NCBI RefSeq assembly: GCF_902459505.1
Contig: NC_047086.1
Span: 113,449,670 to 113,513,669 of the forward strand
Source: Geotrypetes seraphini
Lineage: Eukaryota > Chordata > Amphibia > Gymnophiona > Dermophiidae
DNA: 64,000 nucleotides
Direction: 5' to 3'
The translations under genes were made by a program, and so were the position numbers. Below, in pieces: positions 19,656-31,557 of this stretch. How positions within the stretch are numbered: position 1 is the stretch's first letter; every line of letters starts with the position of its first letter. The notes beneath the pieces are model-generated. The model ran no database searches and had not been told where the DNA came from. It saw only the letters and a list, made by a program, of their open reading frames with translations.

Positions 19656-20590
19656 AATGATGACTTTCTCAGTTCTTTTCAGCTGATTGCTGTGGCTGCA
19701 GGTTGGCCTCAGGAGCAATGGGTTTACCCTGACTATTACCCTGCTTAGCCAGCAAGTCCTTAGCGGTCTTTCAGACCCTAAGTCCCAAACAGGCTAACAG
19801 TTACCCTATAGTAAAGACTCATATTTTAGATTACCTTGGCTTCACCACTGAGCACTATAGACTGAAGTTTAGGGCAACACAGATGCTTCATTCAGAAAGG
19901 CCCAAGGCTTTACTTCAGCGGATCACAAAGCTAGCTGAGAAGTAGCTGCAACCGTTTCTAAATGATGCAAGAGCCCTGTTCAGTGAAAGAGCAGATGCTA
20001 GAGGCTGTCCTTAAAAACCTAAGATCCTGGATAAAGAGACAGAACTGTAGAATGCTAGGACAGGTCCTAGAAGTCGCAGAGGCTTACCTAGACGCCCAGG
20101 AACCTGCAAGGGAAGGCTCAGGCCTGGGGCAAGGACCCTTACCTAGGCAGAACCCAGGGGATCCGAGCAAGAGGTGGTCTAGGAAACCCGCACCAAAGGA
20201 TTCTCATACCACTTCTCTCAGACCTAAAACCAAGGAGGTGAAAGGAAATGTTACAGAAGTGAGAAGCCAGGCCATATCCAAAGGTTTTGCAGGGCAATAG
20301 ACTTGTCCAGTAGGGGAACAAGGGTTGGTGCTAGGATGACTGATACTAGTGTCCCGGTGGGAGGTCTTAAGACTGCATTCACCACTCCAGTCTCAGTGAG
20401 AGGACAGGAGACAGTAGCACTGATCAACACAGGGACCGATCAGTTAATGATGTCCGTGCAGTTCTGGGAAAAGGTGTTCCCTGGGGAGAAGGAGTCCTCC
20501 AATGCTGGGAGGGTTGTAATTAAATGCATACACGATGATAGTGTGCATTATTCCCCTAGACCCAGCAGTGTGATAAGATAAGCTGGAGGC
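19656..20590 (+). mobile_element. Older relative of the Gag-protease LTR element, fragment
   Basis: It shows Gag and protease parts clearly related to the element at 4121-9442. Shared motifs include 'AAGWPQEQW', 'QVLEVAEAYLDA' and a protease region in the same order. There are no LTRs, and it abuts a CR1 fragment. It is broken, with several interruptions, and much older than the other copy. Confidence 0.8.
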
Positions 20591-20635
20591 TTTATCATTT
20601 AAGACTGGTTGCATATTGGTGAGAAAACCAAAAAA

Positions 20636-20810
20636 ACTCTGTGGAGTGACGATGTTCCTAAATGGACTTTATTTGAAAGTATCAAAGTTCCAAAGGTACA
20701 CTAAAATCATCCACATAAAATAATTCCATCCACATAAAAGTAAATCATCCACATAAGAGCCTTAAAGGACCTAGTCCGCTAGGGATACAGGACCCAACAT
20801 ATTGGTGAAA
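20636..20810 (+). repeat. Unclassified repeat end
   Basis: It begins 'actctgtggagtgacgatg', a sequence that recurs as an inverted pair at 39735-39800, so it marks the terminus of some dispersed element. It continues with 'ggactttatttgaaagtatc' and repeated 'atccacataa' motifs. A Penelope-like origin is possible because that family makes inverted terminal pairs. Confidence 0.4.
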
Positions 20811-21904
20811 CATGGCAGGGAACTGAACTCTTTTGCAACCTGCTAAGGAGCAGGCTTTGAATGCCTTATTGCCAACAGCTCTGTGGAAGATAAAAGCACA
20901 GAGAAAATTATTGGCAGTTGTGAGGAGAACTCCTGAACTATCCCAGAGTTTTCCCTTTGGAGTTTTTCTTTTGTGGTGTTTTGCAAGTTGCATTGTTTTG
21001 GGATTTTGCCATTCTGTTCATTCTGACAATTACATTTTCTTTAGAAACCGAACTGTGTGCATCGGTTCTGTTTGTTTGGTTTTTTTTGTTCTACTCATAT
21101 TAATGCAATGCCTGCAGGGTGACTCCATACTGGGTCACACGCCGGTGCAGTTTTAACTGTAGCCACTAGGGGCACTGATGAGTCCCGCTGGAAGACTCTG
21201 GTGCCGGTTACAAGATAAAGAATGAAGAATTTTTGCAGAATGTTACAATATTGTGATCAGCTTTCACTCTCTACCCCTAGTCTCCATCCCTCTTTCTATT
21301 TCTTTGTTCTCTTCTTTCCCTGCCCTCTAGCACTGTGTTCTTCAATACATGGTCTGGGGGCCAATGTTGACCCTTGAAGACTTCTGGGATGACCCTCCTC
21401 ATCATTCTGCCTTTTTTTCTGCTACTTTCTGCCTCTCTAACCAATTTCATGACAAAAAGATGGATGCGGATAGAAAGGAAGAGACATGCTTGAAGGACAA
21501 GGAATTTCTCAATAGGTGAAGAGAATGCATTTGGAAATGTCCACCTCCACGAGGATATGCCAAATAAACAATTTAAATGCAAACCTGGACATAGAGATCA
21601 TTGTACATACTGGTCAACAGTGTTGTGATGTCACATGGGAAGATATTTGGTACCTCTCCTTCAGCTCGTGGCTTTAGTGTGGACAGGTGGTCATAGCTAC
21701 TCTCCTACAAATCCAACAAGCCAGCAACAGTTGCCAGGTTTAATACGAATGCTTGGAATATGTTTCAGCACTGGTGTGCTAAACAGCAGATAGAGCCTTT
21801 TAGGGCTCTGATTTCTGTGGTCTTTTCATTTACTCAGGAAGGTCTTGAGAAGGGCCTGGCAGTCAGTTCTCTCAAGGTGCAAGTGCTGACCTCTAAAGTG
21901 GACC
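20811..21904. other. No clear feature
   Basis: No recognisable gene. The first part may continue the preceding repeat. Confidence 0.35.
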
Positions 21905-22105
21905 CTAGCATCTAGTAACTGTGATTTAAATTATTCTTCCCAATGTGCATCACTTTGCATTTGTCCACATTAAATTTCATTTGCCATTTGGATGCCCAGT
22001 CATCCAATTTCCTAAGGTCTTCCTGCACTTTTTCACAGTCTGCATGTGCTTTAACAACTTTGAATAGTTTTGTGTCATCTTCAAATGACATCCCTATAGC
22101 CATTT
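21905..22105 (-). mobile_element. CR1-type LINE fragment
   Basis: The minus-strand frame has 'DDTKLFKVV', 'KLDDWASKWQMKFNVDKCKV' and 'MHIGKNN', the part just after the catalytic site. About 65 codons remain. Confidence 0.8.
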
Positions 22106-22459
22106 TCTACCACCATTGTCAGCCACTCTTCCTTCTTATCTTCATCTCACCATATTGTAAAAAATGGCTTCTCTGGCTTCTATCACCCACTCATATCTCT
22201 CTCCCCTCCCCCAGCTTTCATTACCCTCTCCTCTCTTCAGCAGTCTCCCTAGTTAACCACCAGTCTATGTAGGTAGCAGTGATGCAGTTCCAACAAGGAT
22301 GCAAGTAGCACCTCTTGTAAGTACAATCAGGAACACTGGGCAGTAGCAACAAGGCTGGGAGGTCCCATAGTAACTTTGAGTTGTGGAGCTTCCAATAGCA
22401 TTTTACACATCATGAAAAGTCTAATTCAGAATACTGTATTTCCAGTATTAGAAATGGTG

Positions 22460-22735
22460 TTCTGAACTATATTCCTCATGCTACTTCCACTCTCCTCCCT
22501 TTTATTTTCAATCTTGATGTATTTAAGAACTTACCTATTTCCTCCTCCCTCTCATTTCGTGTACGTCAGTCCGTTTATTTTCCCTTTTTATTATTTTTTA
22601 TCTTTACTTTTAACTTTAGATATGTTATCTATATTTTTTTTAAAAATTTTCTTTAAAATTTCATTCTATTGTAAACCGGTTAGATACCTGTTTGATAAAC
22701 GGTATATCAAAAATAAAGAAAACTTGAAACTTGAA
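22460..22735 (+). mobile_element. LINE 3' UTR and tail
   Basis: A pyrimidine and AT-rich stretch ends with 'attgtaaaccggttagata', 'aacggtatatc' and 'aaaaataaag', a LINE tail of the same layout as at 10410-10495. No coding part is clear. Confidence 0.5.
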
Positions 22736-22845
22736 TTTCACCTAAATGTACTGATGTAGTTGTTTAGGATTCACGTCATGACTAAACAGAAATAAGAGTG
22801 TACTGTACATAATTATGGTAGTTGATATTAAAAGGTGCTGCCGCA

Positions 22846-23337
22846 AAAAACAAAGAGTTTCTTGGATGTAAAATTCAAATGTTTCCTGACCTTTCTAGAG
22901 AAACTCAAAAGCGTCGTAGAGAATTTCTTTTACTGAAACCTGGAGTCACTTCACTGGGAGCAACGTTCTAAGACATCCATGCAAGTATATTATTTGCCAC
23001 CGTTCAGTCAAATATGTCTTTTTTGAACCTCAGCAGTTAACTGCTTTTCTGGCTTTGTCTCGACTGGATAAAGAGAAACCAACAGCTCTATAGTTTATAT
23101 AAACTGCTCATATCTCAGTTTTGTCTGTAATTTATCTTGCTATATTAATTCCTCTTTGCTTGCTAATTTGTATCTTGAGGACTTGAGTTGGGTTAGTTGA
23201 AAATAATTTTCTTTATTATCATTTATCTTAAAAAGTTTGATTGAGATAAGTCATATATTTACTAGCTTACTTTCTGTACAAGTGATTACTTAGTATGTAA
23301 TTTGAAAACTCACAAATAATTTTTTTTTTTTTAAAAA
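22846..23337 (+). mobile_element. L1 LINE fragment with ORF1 C-terminus
   Basis: It encodes 'REFLLLKPGVTSLGATF' followed by a remnant of 'YVFFEPQQL', the L1 ORF1 C-terminal domain. A matching 11-bp repeat, gtgctgccgca, flanks it at 22835-22845 and 23338-23348. It ends in a T/A-rich run. It includes ORF1 but no ORF2, so it is internally deleted or derived from a short transcript. Confidence 0.7.
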
Positions 23338-23348
23338 GTGCTGCCGCA

Positions 23349-24189
23349 GCAGATGACAAATGATTCAATTGCAGACTCACATGATATCATAAAGCAGAAT
23401 GACTTCTAGAAGCCCCACATTTCCTTAAGAATTGATTAGTATCTTATCATCCTTGAATATTTTCTTCTTAATGGAAAAATTTGACGGAAAAGATCAGAAA
23501 GGAAGAAAGAGTGAGTGAGAGTTAAGGCACATGAAGAGAGAAAGGGGTGTTGAAACAAAGATAGAAAATGGTATTGGAATAGAATTGGATGAATAATGAT
23601 GTAGCCCTGGGCAAATAGTATGCACTGAAGTGAGGAGTTAGGGGGTGCATCTGTTTCCCAGAACTGCAAGATGAGTTTTAAAATTATCAGTGCTGTATGC
23701 TGTGTAGTGGTGTATGAAGAACACAGGGACAGAATTTGTCACTGTCCCCACGTTCTACTTTCAGAAGATCATTAAGATAATCTGTATGGAGTGGCACTTA
23801 CAACCCTCCACAGTAGATAAGTATGTTTGGGCCTCTATGGAAGCATCAGGATAGTCTGCATGGAGCAGTAATCTGAGCCTTAACTAGGCATTTTAGCACT
23901 TGGGAGCAAGTGATCACATTTGTACATTCCTATCTTCATCCTAATCTCACTTTCCCTCTCCCTCCTCTTTCTACTCCTTCTCTTTGATCCCTAGACTTTC
24001 TTATTTATCTCTCTTATCCCCTTCGCTCAGGATGGTAAGAGGAGAGTGGCACTCTTCTTGGTTTTCATCTGTTCCTGGATCATCCTTGAATTTCAGCCAT
24101 TTGTCCCTCGTTGGGCTTTGTACCCTGAGTGGTTATCCTTTTCTCCCAGTCCTAGTTATGGGCCTGGAATAAGCTACAGCCCTAAACAA
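23349..24189. other. No recognisable feature
   Basis: A pyrimidine-rich stretch lies at 23935-24000. No gene or repeat boundary is seen. Confidence 0.4.
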
Positions 24190-24518
24190 TAGAAACATAG
24201 AAACATAGAAAATGACGGCAGAAAAGGGCCTTAGCCCATCAAGTCTGCCCACCCAACTGACCCACCCCCCTAGGTTTACTTTCCTAAAGATCCCACTCCT
24301 AACGACCCAACTCCTTAACTCTACCCTCTTAGGGATCCCACATGGGCATCCCATTTACTCTTAAAATCTGGCATGCTGTTGGCCTCGATTACCTGTATCG
24401 GAAGCTCGTTCCAATGATCAACCACTCTTTCGGTGAAGAAATACTTCCTGGTGTCGCCATGAAATTTCCCCCCCCTGATTTTGAGCGGATGCCCTCTTGT
24501 GGCCGTGGGTCCTTTAAG

Positions 24519-26547
24519 TCAGAAAATATCATCTTCCACTTCGATACGTCTGGTGATATATTTAAACGTCTCAATCATGTCTCCCCTCTCCCTACGTACT
24601 TCGAGAGAGTAGAGCCGCAATTTGTTCAGCCTCTCTTTGTACGAGAGATCCTTGAGCCCTGAGACCATCCTGGTGGCCATCCGTTGAACTAACTCGACTC
24701 TCAGCACATCTTTACGGTAATGTGGCCTCCAGAATTGCACATAGTATTCCAGATGAGATCTCACCATGGTTCTGTACAATGGCATTATGACTTCAGGCTT
24801 CCGGCTGACGAAACTTCTACAGATACAACCCAACATCTGTCTTGCTTTAGATGAAGCCTTCTCCACTTGATTGGCAGTTTTCATGTCTGCACTAATGATC
24901 ACTCCTAAATCTCGTTCTGTTGAAGATCTAGCTAAGGTCTTGCCATTCAAGGTGTATGTTCTGCACGGATTTCTGTTGCCGAGGTGCATGACCTTACATT
25001 TCTTAGCATTGAAGCCCAGCTGCCAGGTCGAGGACCAATGTTCCAACAAAAGCAGGTCCTGCGTCATACTATCGGGCAAATTGCAATTGCTTACTATATT
25101 ACATAGTTTGGCGTCATCGGCGCCCCTGAGTCAGGTCCCCTATGAATATGTTGAAAAAGAGTGGGCCCAAGACTGAGCACTGCGGTACTCCACTGGTCAC
25201 CTCCGATGTTTTAGAGATGGTACCATTAACCACCACCCTCTGAAGTCTACCACTCAGCCAATCAGTGACCCATGCAGTTAGTATTTCTCCTAACCCCATC
25301 GATTTCATCTTGCTCAACAGCCTGCGATGTGGGATGCTATCAAAAACTTTACTGAAGTCTAGGTACACGACGTCCAGGGATTCTCCCAAGTCCAGCCTTC
25401 TTGTTACCCAGTCAAAGAAGCTGATGAGATTGGATTGGCAGGACCTACCCTTGGTGAATCCATGTTGACTGGGGTCCCGTAGATTTTCCTCGTCCAGGAT
25501 CGTGTCTAATTTACGTTTGATTAGTGTTTCCATGAGTTTACACACTATTGATGTGAGACTCACCAGTCTGTAATTCGCAGCCTCTGCCCTGCAGCCCTTT
25601 TTGTGCAGTGGAACGACGTTAGCTGTTTTCCAGTCCAAGGGGACTTTCCCCTTACTTAGGGAGAGATTAAAGAGCACGGATAATGGTTCCGCCAGGACAT
25701 CACACAACTCTCTGAGCACTCTGAGGTGCAGATTGTCCAGTCCCATGGCTTTGTTCACCTTGAGTCTTGTCAGTTCGCCGTAAACGTCGCCAGGTGTGAA
25801 CTCGAAATTTTGAAACGGGTCTTCCGCACTTTGCTTAGCCTGCAACTTTGGACCATGACCCGGTGCCTCGCAGGTGAAGACTGAGCAGAAGTATTCATTC
25901 AGTAGTTCAGCTTTATCGGAGTCTGATTCTACGTAATTCACGTCTGGTTTTCTAAGGTGTACTATCCCGTCTGTGTTTCTTTTTTTGTCACTAATATACC
26001 TGAAGAAGGATTTGTCCCCCTTCTTAATGTTCTTTGCTAGAGTTTCTTCTACTCGAAGTTTGGCCTCCCTAACTGCTGTTTTGACCACTGTAGACCTGGC
26101 CGTATATTCTAGTTTGGCTTCCCTTTTCACCGTTTGCTTGTAGGACATAAATGCTTTTTTCTTCTCTTTAACGAGGTACGAGATTTCCATGGTGAACCAT
26201 TGGGGTTTATTGTTCCTTTGCCATTTATTTACTGATTTTATGTAGTGGCTTGTTGCTTCGTGTAGGGTAGATTTCAGGGTTGACCACATAGCCTCCACAT
26301 TATCGGTCTCAGCTTGGTTCTGCAGTGCCCGATGGACGAAATCTCCCATGCGTTCGAAGTCAGTGCCTCGGAAGTTGAGTACCTTTGTTTTCATGCTTGA
26401 TCTAGGGAAACCTTTCCTGAGGTTGAACCATACCATGTTGTGGTCGCTGGAGGCTAGCGTATCTCCTACCAAGACCTCCGAGACGCTTTCCCCGTTGGTG
26501 AGTACCAGGTCCAGGATCGCCTGGGCCCTAGTGGGCTCCAATACCAT
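24519..26547 (-). pseudogene. CR1 ORF2 reverse transcriptase
   Basis: A 477-codon stretch (25114-26547) carries 'SSDHNMVWFNL' (end of endonuclease), 'NKAMGLDNLHLRVLREL', 'DWKTANVVPLHKKG', 'SQHGFTKGRSCQSNL', 'VVYLDFSKVFDSIPH' and 'VTSGVPQCSVLGP'. Then about 25 bases are missing relative to the copy at 37517-39453, deleting the FADD motif. The frame resumes at 25079 with the thumb and C-terminal parts. It copies LINE RNA at the target in living CR1 elements; here it cannot. Confidence 0.9.
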
Positions 26548-26553
26548 TTAATT

Positions 26554-27225
26554 GAGTCGTGCTCCCTTTATGGAGGTTAAAAGCCTCCTGCTGCTCCTGG
26601 TCATCGCTGAAAGTGTGTTCCAGTCTACATCGGGCATATTGAAGTCACCTAGCAGTACAGCGTCCCCCCGTAGGATGATATTCTCTATGTCTTCAATTAA
26701 TTCTGTGTCCTTGTCTTACAATTGTCTTGGAGGTCTGTATACTACACCAAGATACAAGCATTTTCCTCTGCCTCTGGCCAGGTTTACCCAGAGGGATTCC
26801 CCGGTGTACTTGACATCTGTGATTCTGGTGGTTTTGATGTCTTCTTTAATGTATAGTGCTACCCCTCCTCCTAACTTGCCCTCTCTGTCTTGACGAAGTA
26901 AATTGTAACCCGGTATAGCCATATCCCACCCATGAGAGTCCGTGAACTAAGTTTCGGATATCGCCACTACGTCTAGGTCGGCATTCATTATCTCGGTCTC
27001 CAATTCCAGAATTTTATTGCCTAAACTGTGTGCATTAACATACATAGCCCTCCATACCTTGTGTTTGCTAAGTCCCTGTGGGGAGTTCCCCACCTGTGTT
27101 AGTGTGCCTCCTAGAGAGTTGTTTGTAATGTGGGTACTTACCTCAGACTCAGAAGCGGAGTTTCGACTCACCTCATCAGGATAGTTACTTACTGCACTGG
27201 TATGTGAATGGGTACCCTCCCCCAA
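26554..27225 (-). pseudogene. CR1 ORF2 APE-type endonuclease
   Basis: Fragments in one frame: 'ADLDVVAISET', 'RQDREGKLGGGVALYIK', and 'CLYLGVVYRPPRQ'. These are the apurinic-like endonuclease motifs that nick target DNA. The frame is interrupted by two stops in this stretch. Confidence 0.85.
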
Positions 27226-27386
27226 CTTACCTAGTTTAAAGCCCTACGAAGCAGGCGGGCTAAGCGGTGTCCGTAGACATTCTTACCTCTACTTGTCAGA
27301 TGGAGTCAGTCTGGTCCCTGAAGTCCCTGCAGTACCTCTCCATGGTTTAGGAATCCGAAGTTCATATTCCGGCACCATCCCTGTAG

Positions 27387-28140
27387 CTACTCGTTAGTCC
27401 TCAGGATGCGTTCATCCCTGGCTCTTCCTTTGCCTCTAACTGGGAGGATCGAGAAGAAGACCAACTGCGCTCCTGTCCTCTCACCCAGTGCTCTAAAGTC
27501 TCTAGTGATGTTCTCTGGGGTGTTCCTGGCAGTGTCGTTTGTTCCGACGTGGATGAGAAGCATGGGGAAGTGGTCTTGGGGCTTGAAAAGTCTATCCAGA
27601 CAGGCGGTGACATCTCGGATCCTGGCTCTAGGCAGACAGCAAACCTCCCTTGATTGCATATTTGGTCTGCAAATTGGTCCCTTGGTGCCCCTCAGCATGG
27701 AGTCCCCAATGACTATTGCTCTACGCTTCTTCGGGGTGAGTCGATCAGTTGTCCCTGGAGTTGGAGCCGTGTGTTGGACTTGCTCCTGTTCCTCGTCGGT
27801 ATTCCCCTCCTGTAAGATCTGGAATCTGTTCCTAAAGGTGAGTTGTGGGGTAGATGTAAGGCTTCCCTGTTGGTGAGAAAAAGAAGAAGATGAAGAGATT
27901 GAAAAAGGGGAGGGGGTCTTCTGTGTTTGCCCGTGGAGGAGATCACCAGCTGCCAGGAGTCAGCGTCTCCAGCCATTTCCTGTACCCCAATTGTTGGTTT
28001 CAAAGCTGATGGTTTGGGTGTCTCGAGGATGGACTTGTCATGGACTAGCTCGGTGATTTGGGACAGCTCCTGGACGACACCATCGATGTAGGCCTCATCC
28101 TCTCAGATGCTTCTCAGGCGTTTCACCTCCTCCCTGAGGC
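27387..28140 (-). pseudogene. CR1 ORF1 with SGNH esterase domain
   Basis: On the minus strand a coiled-coil-like segment ('SYQELRSLREEVKRLRS', near 28080-28160) is followed by 'IVIGDSMLRGTKG' (SGNH block I) and 'LLIHVGTNDTARNTP' (GTND block). ORF1 proteins with an esterase domain are known for CR1-clade elements. A stop follows the coiled coil and a frameshift lies near 27710, so the protein is not made. Confidence 0.85.
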
Positions 28141-28190
28141 TCCTCAGTTCCTGGTATGATTGCATCAGAACATCAAGGAAAGTATGGGGT

Positions 28191-29066
28191 AAGCCATAAT
28201 TGCGATGGATTTGGGTTATGTGTGGGATGAGTATGAGAGAAGACTTCAGAGGTCAGGTAGGGTACATGGGCATGAAGTTAGGGGAAATGGTGCTAGGTTG
28301 TACTTTGGAATGTTATATTGTACGAGCAGCTTCCAAACTATGAGTCCCAACTGGAAAGACAGGATGGGCTATTTATCTGCCGATCTTTACCAGTAAGAAT
28401 GACAGGATTACAGAAGGAGAGGCAGGAATCATAAGGGAAATAGCTTTTAGGGGCAAAGAGAGCGAGCGAGCAGAAAGAGGAATTAACATGGAAAAAGGTA
28501 GAAGGGTGGAAGTTCAAGGAACTGAAAAGTGCTCAGAAAGGCTACAAAACTCCAAGGGAGGGGGGAAAGCAGATAATGTCAAAGAGAATCTGAGAGGAAG
28601 AAATCAATGCCAAAAGGGATTCAAGAGCTACAAAGAAGAAGCCTGAAAGGGCTGCAGCTTCTAAGAAAGGAAATAAGATGATAGTCTTAGATAAGAGAAT
28701 GTAAAAAGATTCACTTTTTAGTAGTGTACATGCTGAATTCCAAGGCTGCCACTAACTACAGAAAAACATTCTAAGCTAGCATCGTCAAAATAGCTCAATT
28801 ATCCTTTGAAAAATAGAGCTAAAAAGTGCAGAAGCTGATATTTGATGTGACATTGCTATATAGCTACCATGCAAGAGAGATAAATAAATAATACTTATAA
28901 AAACTGCAGAGATGGAACTAGTCGTTCTAACTTGGGGGATTACAAACAAGGAGTAAAGGACAAATCTCACAACAGAAAGAAAGTAGTTATGAGACATAAA
29001 TGCTACTGTGCTCTGATGTGGTTTCCAGGAACTCAAACTAAATGCCACAGTTTATTAACTATCCAA
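28191..29066. other. No recognisable feature
   Basis: Purine-rich between 28430 and 28690. No gene or repeat identified. Confidence 0.4.
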
Positions 29067-29069
29067 AGA

Positions 29070-29150
29070 GTGGGGCAGATTTGGTGGCTTAATGCTAGGT
29101 CTCCAGTTCAATCCCTGACTAAAGTCCTTTGTTCCTTGGGTCAACTGGAT
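29070..29150 (+). mobile_element. Possible tRNA-derived SINE head
   Basis: 'tggtggcttaatgctaggt' resembles a pol III A box, and 'agttcaatccc' 13 bases later resembles a B box. The spacing is shorter than in a tRNA, so this may be a decayed SINE or chance. Confidence 0.3.
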
Positions 29151-29236
29151 TCAGGGCCCAGGACTGTAGGATTTCTGAGGGAGCTTTGGTGTATGGACCC
29201 CAGCAGAGAATTGATACTTCACTGGCCAGACAACAC

Positions 29237-29402
29237 AGTTACTCACCTGTAACAGATGTTATCCAGGGACAGCAGGCAGATATTCTCACAGATGAGTGAC
29301 ATCATCCATGGAGCCCCAGTATAGAGAGTACAAAAGTGTACTCTCAGTTTAAATTTCTTAGAAGTCTCAAGACCACCTGTACCGAGCATACGCCAGTCCC
29401 TT
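29237..29402 (+). mobile_element. DIRS terminal repeat fragment
   Basis: 'cctgtaacagatgttatcc', 'agcaggcagatattctcac' and 'gagtgacatcatc' match the end of the DIRS element at 41954 onward. Only the terminal part is present. It is an old fossil piece. Confidence 0.75.
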
Positions 29403-29405
29403 CCC

Positions 29406-30480
29406 CAGAGCCGGATTAAAGGGTAAGCCCAGTAGGCATGTGCCTCAGGCCTAAAAACATCAGGGTGGCCCAGCGGCGTTAGGGGAAGGCAAACAGGGCA
29501 GCTGCCCTGGGCCCATCTGTCCGGGCATCTCTTCACCTTCCCCTCACCTTCGTGGTGCTTTTACAAACCAGTTTTCTCTCTCGGAGGGCTCCTGATGTGG
29601 CAGCCATTCTCACTAGTTGCATGCACGTGGCTGCCGCAAAGCTTCTCCTCTGACGAAATCCGGAAGAAACTGGAAGTTATGTCAAAGGAAAAGCTTTGGG
29701 ATAGCTGTGCGCGTGCATCTTGTGAGAATGGCTTCCCCATCAGGGCCCATCTGAGAGAGAGAACTTTGGTTTTAAAAAGCATCCATGAAGGTGAGGGGAA
29801 GGGAGGGGAGGGAGATGGCCCAATAAGAGGAAGAGGTTGAGTGGCGCTTTAGGTTTAGGGAAACAGATGCTGAATGGAAATGTGGGGGAGAGGGAGGGAC
29901 AGACATTGAATGGAAAGGGGGTGAGAGAGAGGCACAGATACTGGAAGGAAGTGGGGAGGAGAAAGAAAAAAGGTCACATTCTGGATTGGGGGAAGAGGAT
30001 ATATATTAGAAGAGGTAAGGGAAAGAGGTGTCAAGCTGTAGGTAGATACAACAAAAGGGGGAAATTGAGGACTGAATAGTAAGAAAGAATTTTAGACAGA
30101 GGAATAAAATAAATTGAGAAGGAAGACCAGGGAAGAAAAGGAGGACAGGAGAGGAGAGAGAGAGAGATGCTAGAGCATGGGGGGAAGGGGAGGAGACAGC
30201 TACCAGACCTGGGAGGAGGAAAGGAGGAAAGAGACAGATACCAGATCTGAAGGGAGGAAAGGAGGAGAGAGAGAAATGCTAAAATCTGCTGGGAGGGAGG
30301 AAGAGATGAAAGGGAAGAAGACAGATGCCACACCATGGGAGGAGCGGAGAGAACTAGATGGATGCCAGACCAATTGAGGAGGGGGGAGGGAGAAATGGAA
30401 GGGAGAGGCAGACAGTGTCTGGAAGAGGCATAGAAAGAGAGCAGATGCCATATTAAGAAAATCAGAATTACAGCTCCCTG
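29406..30480 (+). mobile_element. Hairpin plus GA-rich element, probably hAT-derived
   Basis: The start 'cagagccggattaaag' resembles a hAT terminus. A hairpin (29528-29805) follows, then GA-rich sequence with 'gaagtggggaggag'- and 'agatgctgaatgg'-type units to about 30480. The layout and the 'aaggtgaggggaagg' motif match the hAT element at 1959-3746. I did not find the right end or target duplication. Confidence 0.5.
29528..29805. repeat. Long hairpin with GA-rich arms
   Basis: The outer arms are 'ccttcccctcaccttcgtgg' and its inverse 'catgaaggtgaggggaagg'. The inner arms are 'ctgatgtggcagccattctc' and its inverse. The arms run about 115-135 bp each around 29665. Confidence 0.75.
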
Positions 30481-31557
30481 CATGGAGGAAGGGGCTAATA
30501 AGACAAGGTTTGAATTACAAGGTTTGAATTAATCTGTTTTGTTGACTAGGGATGAGGTGGCATCCATAAACAAACAAACAAAAAAAATGTCTTTTTAAAA
30601 ATAGTTTTAAAAATTCTATTTAGAGCCATTGGTAAGGGTAGGAAAAACAAACAACCACCCAGGGCACTTTTATGTCTCATTCAGGTACCCCCTCCTAAAG
30701 GCAGGGTTTGCTAATAAATTGGGAAGAGAGGAGATCTTTGGTCACAGTCTTCCTGATATTCAGCGCTATTTAACTGGCCAGGAATGGCTCCTGGCCTGCC
30801 AAATAGCATACAGCTGGCTATCTACTGATATTCAATGGGAGATAGCTGGCTATCTGCTGCTGACCATCCGGCTCAGCTGATTGGCCAGTGACCGACTGTG
30901 TCACATGACATAGCTGGTCAATGCCAATATTCAGGGGCTCGATGGTTAAGGTTGGTGGCTAGATAGACCTACCAAAAATACAAGTCTATTTTTGGCTGCT
31001 AGACCTTAGTTGGTCATCCGCTGAATATTGGTTTGGCCAGCTAAGTCTGTGGCAGCAAACATAGACCCAGATGTTCAATGCAGGTGGCCGGATACGGAAT
31101 CACCACGGACTGTGGGAGATAGCCAGGATGTTTCCCATGGTCTTAATATCGGGCCCAGTGAGTTTTAAAAGCAAATATTCTCTGTTTGCATTGCATTGAG
31201 AAAATGAGAGGTTTCTGTCATTTTGTCTAAGTAGCAGCCCTTGCAGTAGAATTGTATCAGTTTCATAAATGTTACATGGCTGAGCTAAGCAGAGAGGGAG
31301 GTGGGCAGCATATAATGTTAATTATTCACAGAAAAAAAAGGTTAATTGGAGCTCTTTTTAAAAATAATTTTTACTGAAAAATTTTCATGTTGCAAAAAGA
31401 AAGCAGTATAAAAGATAACATGCTTAAATGATATGGAAATATTTAAAATATAGCATCAGCAAAAGAATAATTACCATCCAAAAGGGTGGTTAATGTACAA
31501 TTGTTAAAGTAAACAATTTAATTTATAAACTTACTATTTACGAGCAGCTATAGAGTA
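30481..31557. other. Degenerate repeat-like sequence, unclassified
   Basis: 30745-31160 repeats 'actggccag' and 'gctggctatct' motifs, and has 'gatattcagcg' near one end and 'ttaatatcggg' near the other, suggesting a decayed DNA transposon. 31340-31460 resembles an L1 3' UTR on the minus strand. Neither can be bounded. Confidence 0.3.

Larger units (their letters stand above)
24190..28190 (-). mobile_element. CR1 LINE, nearly full length
   Basis: The element 3' end is at 24190, with tandem 'tttctatg'-type octamers. The copy keeps ORF2 (24219-27225: endonuclease, then reverse transcriptase) and most of ORF1 (27387-28140). ORF2 has in-frame stops near 26945, 26714 and 26550, and a frameshift plus deletion near 25100 that removes the catalytic FADD region. 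ORF1 shows at least one stop and one frameshift. It is therefore dead, but about 4 kb long, when most copies here are severely 5' truncated. Confidence 0.9.

Noticed and set aside
21172-21215. 'ctgatgagtcccgctgg' resembling a hammerhead core
   Set aside because: The expected 'ggacgaaac' half is missing and no stems close.
29070-29150. Functional tRNA gene
   Set aside because: Box A and box B-like motifs are too close and no cloverleaf can be drawn.
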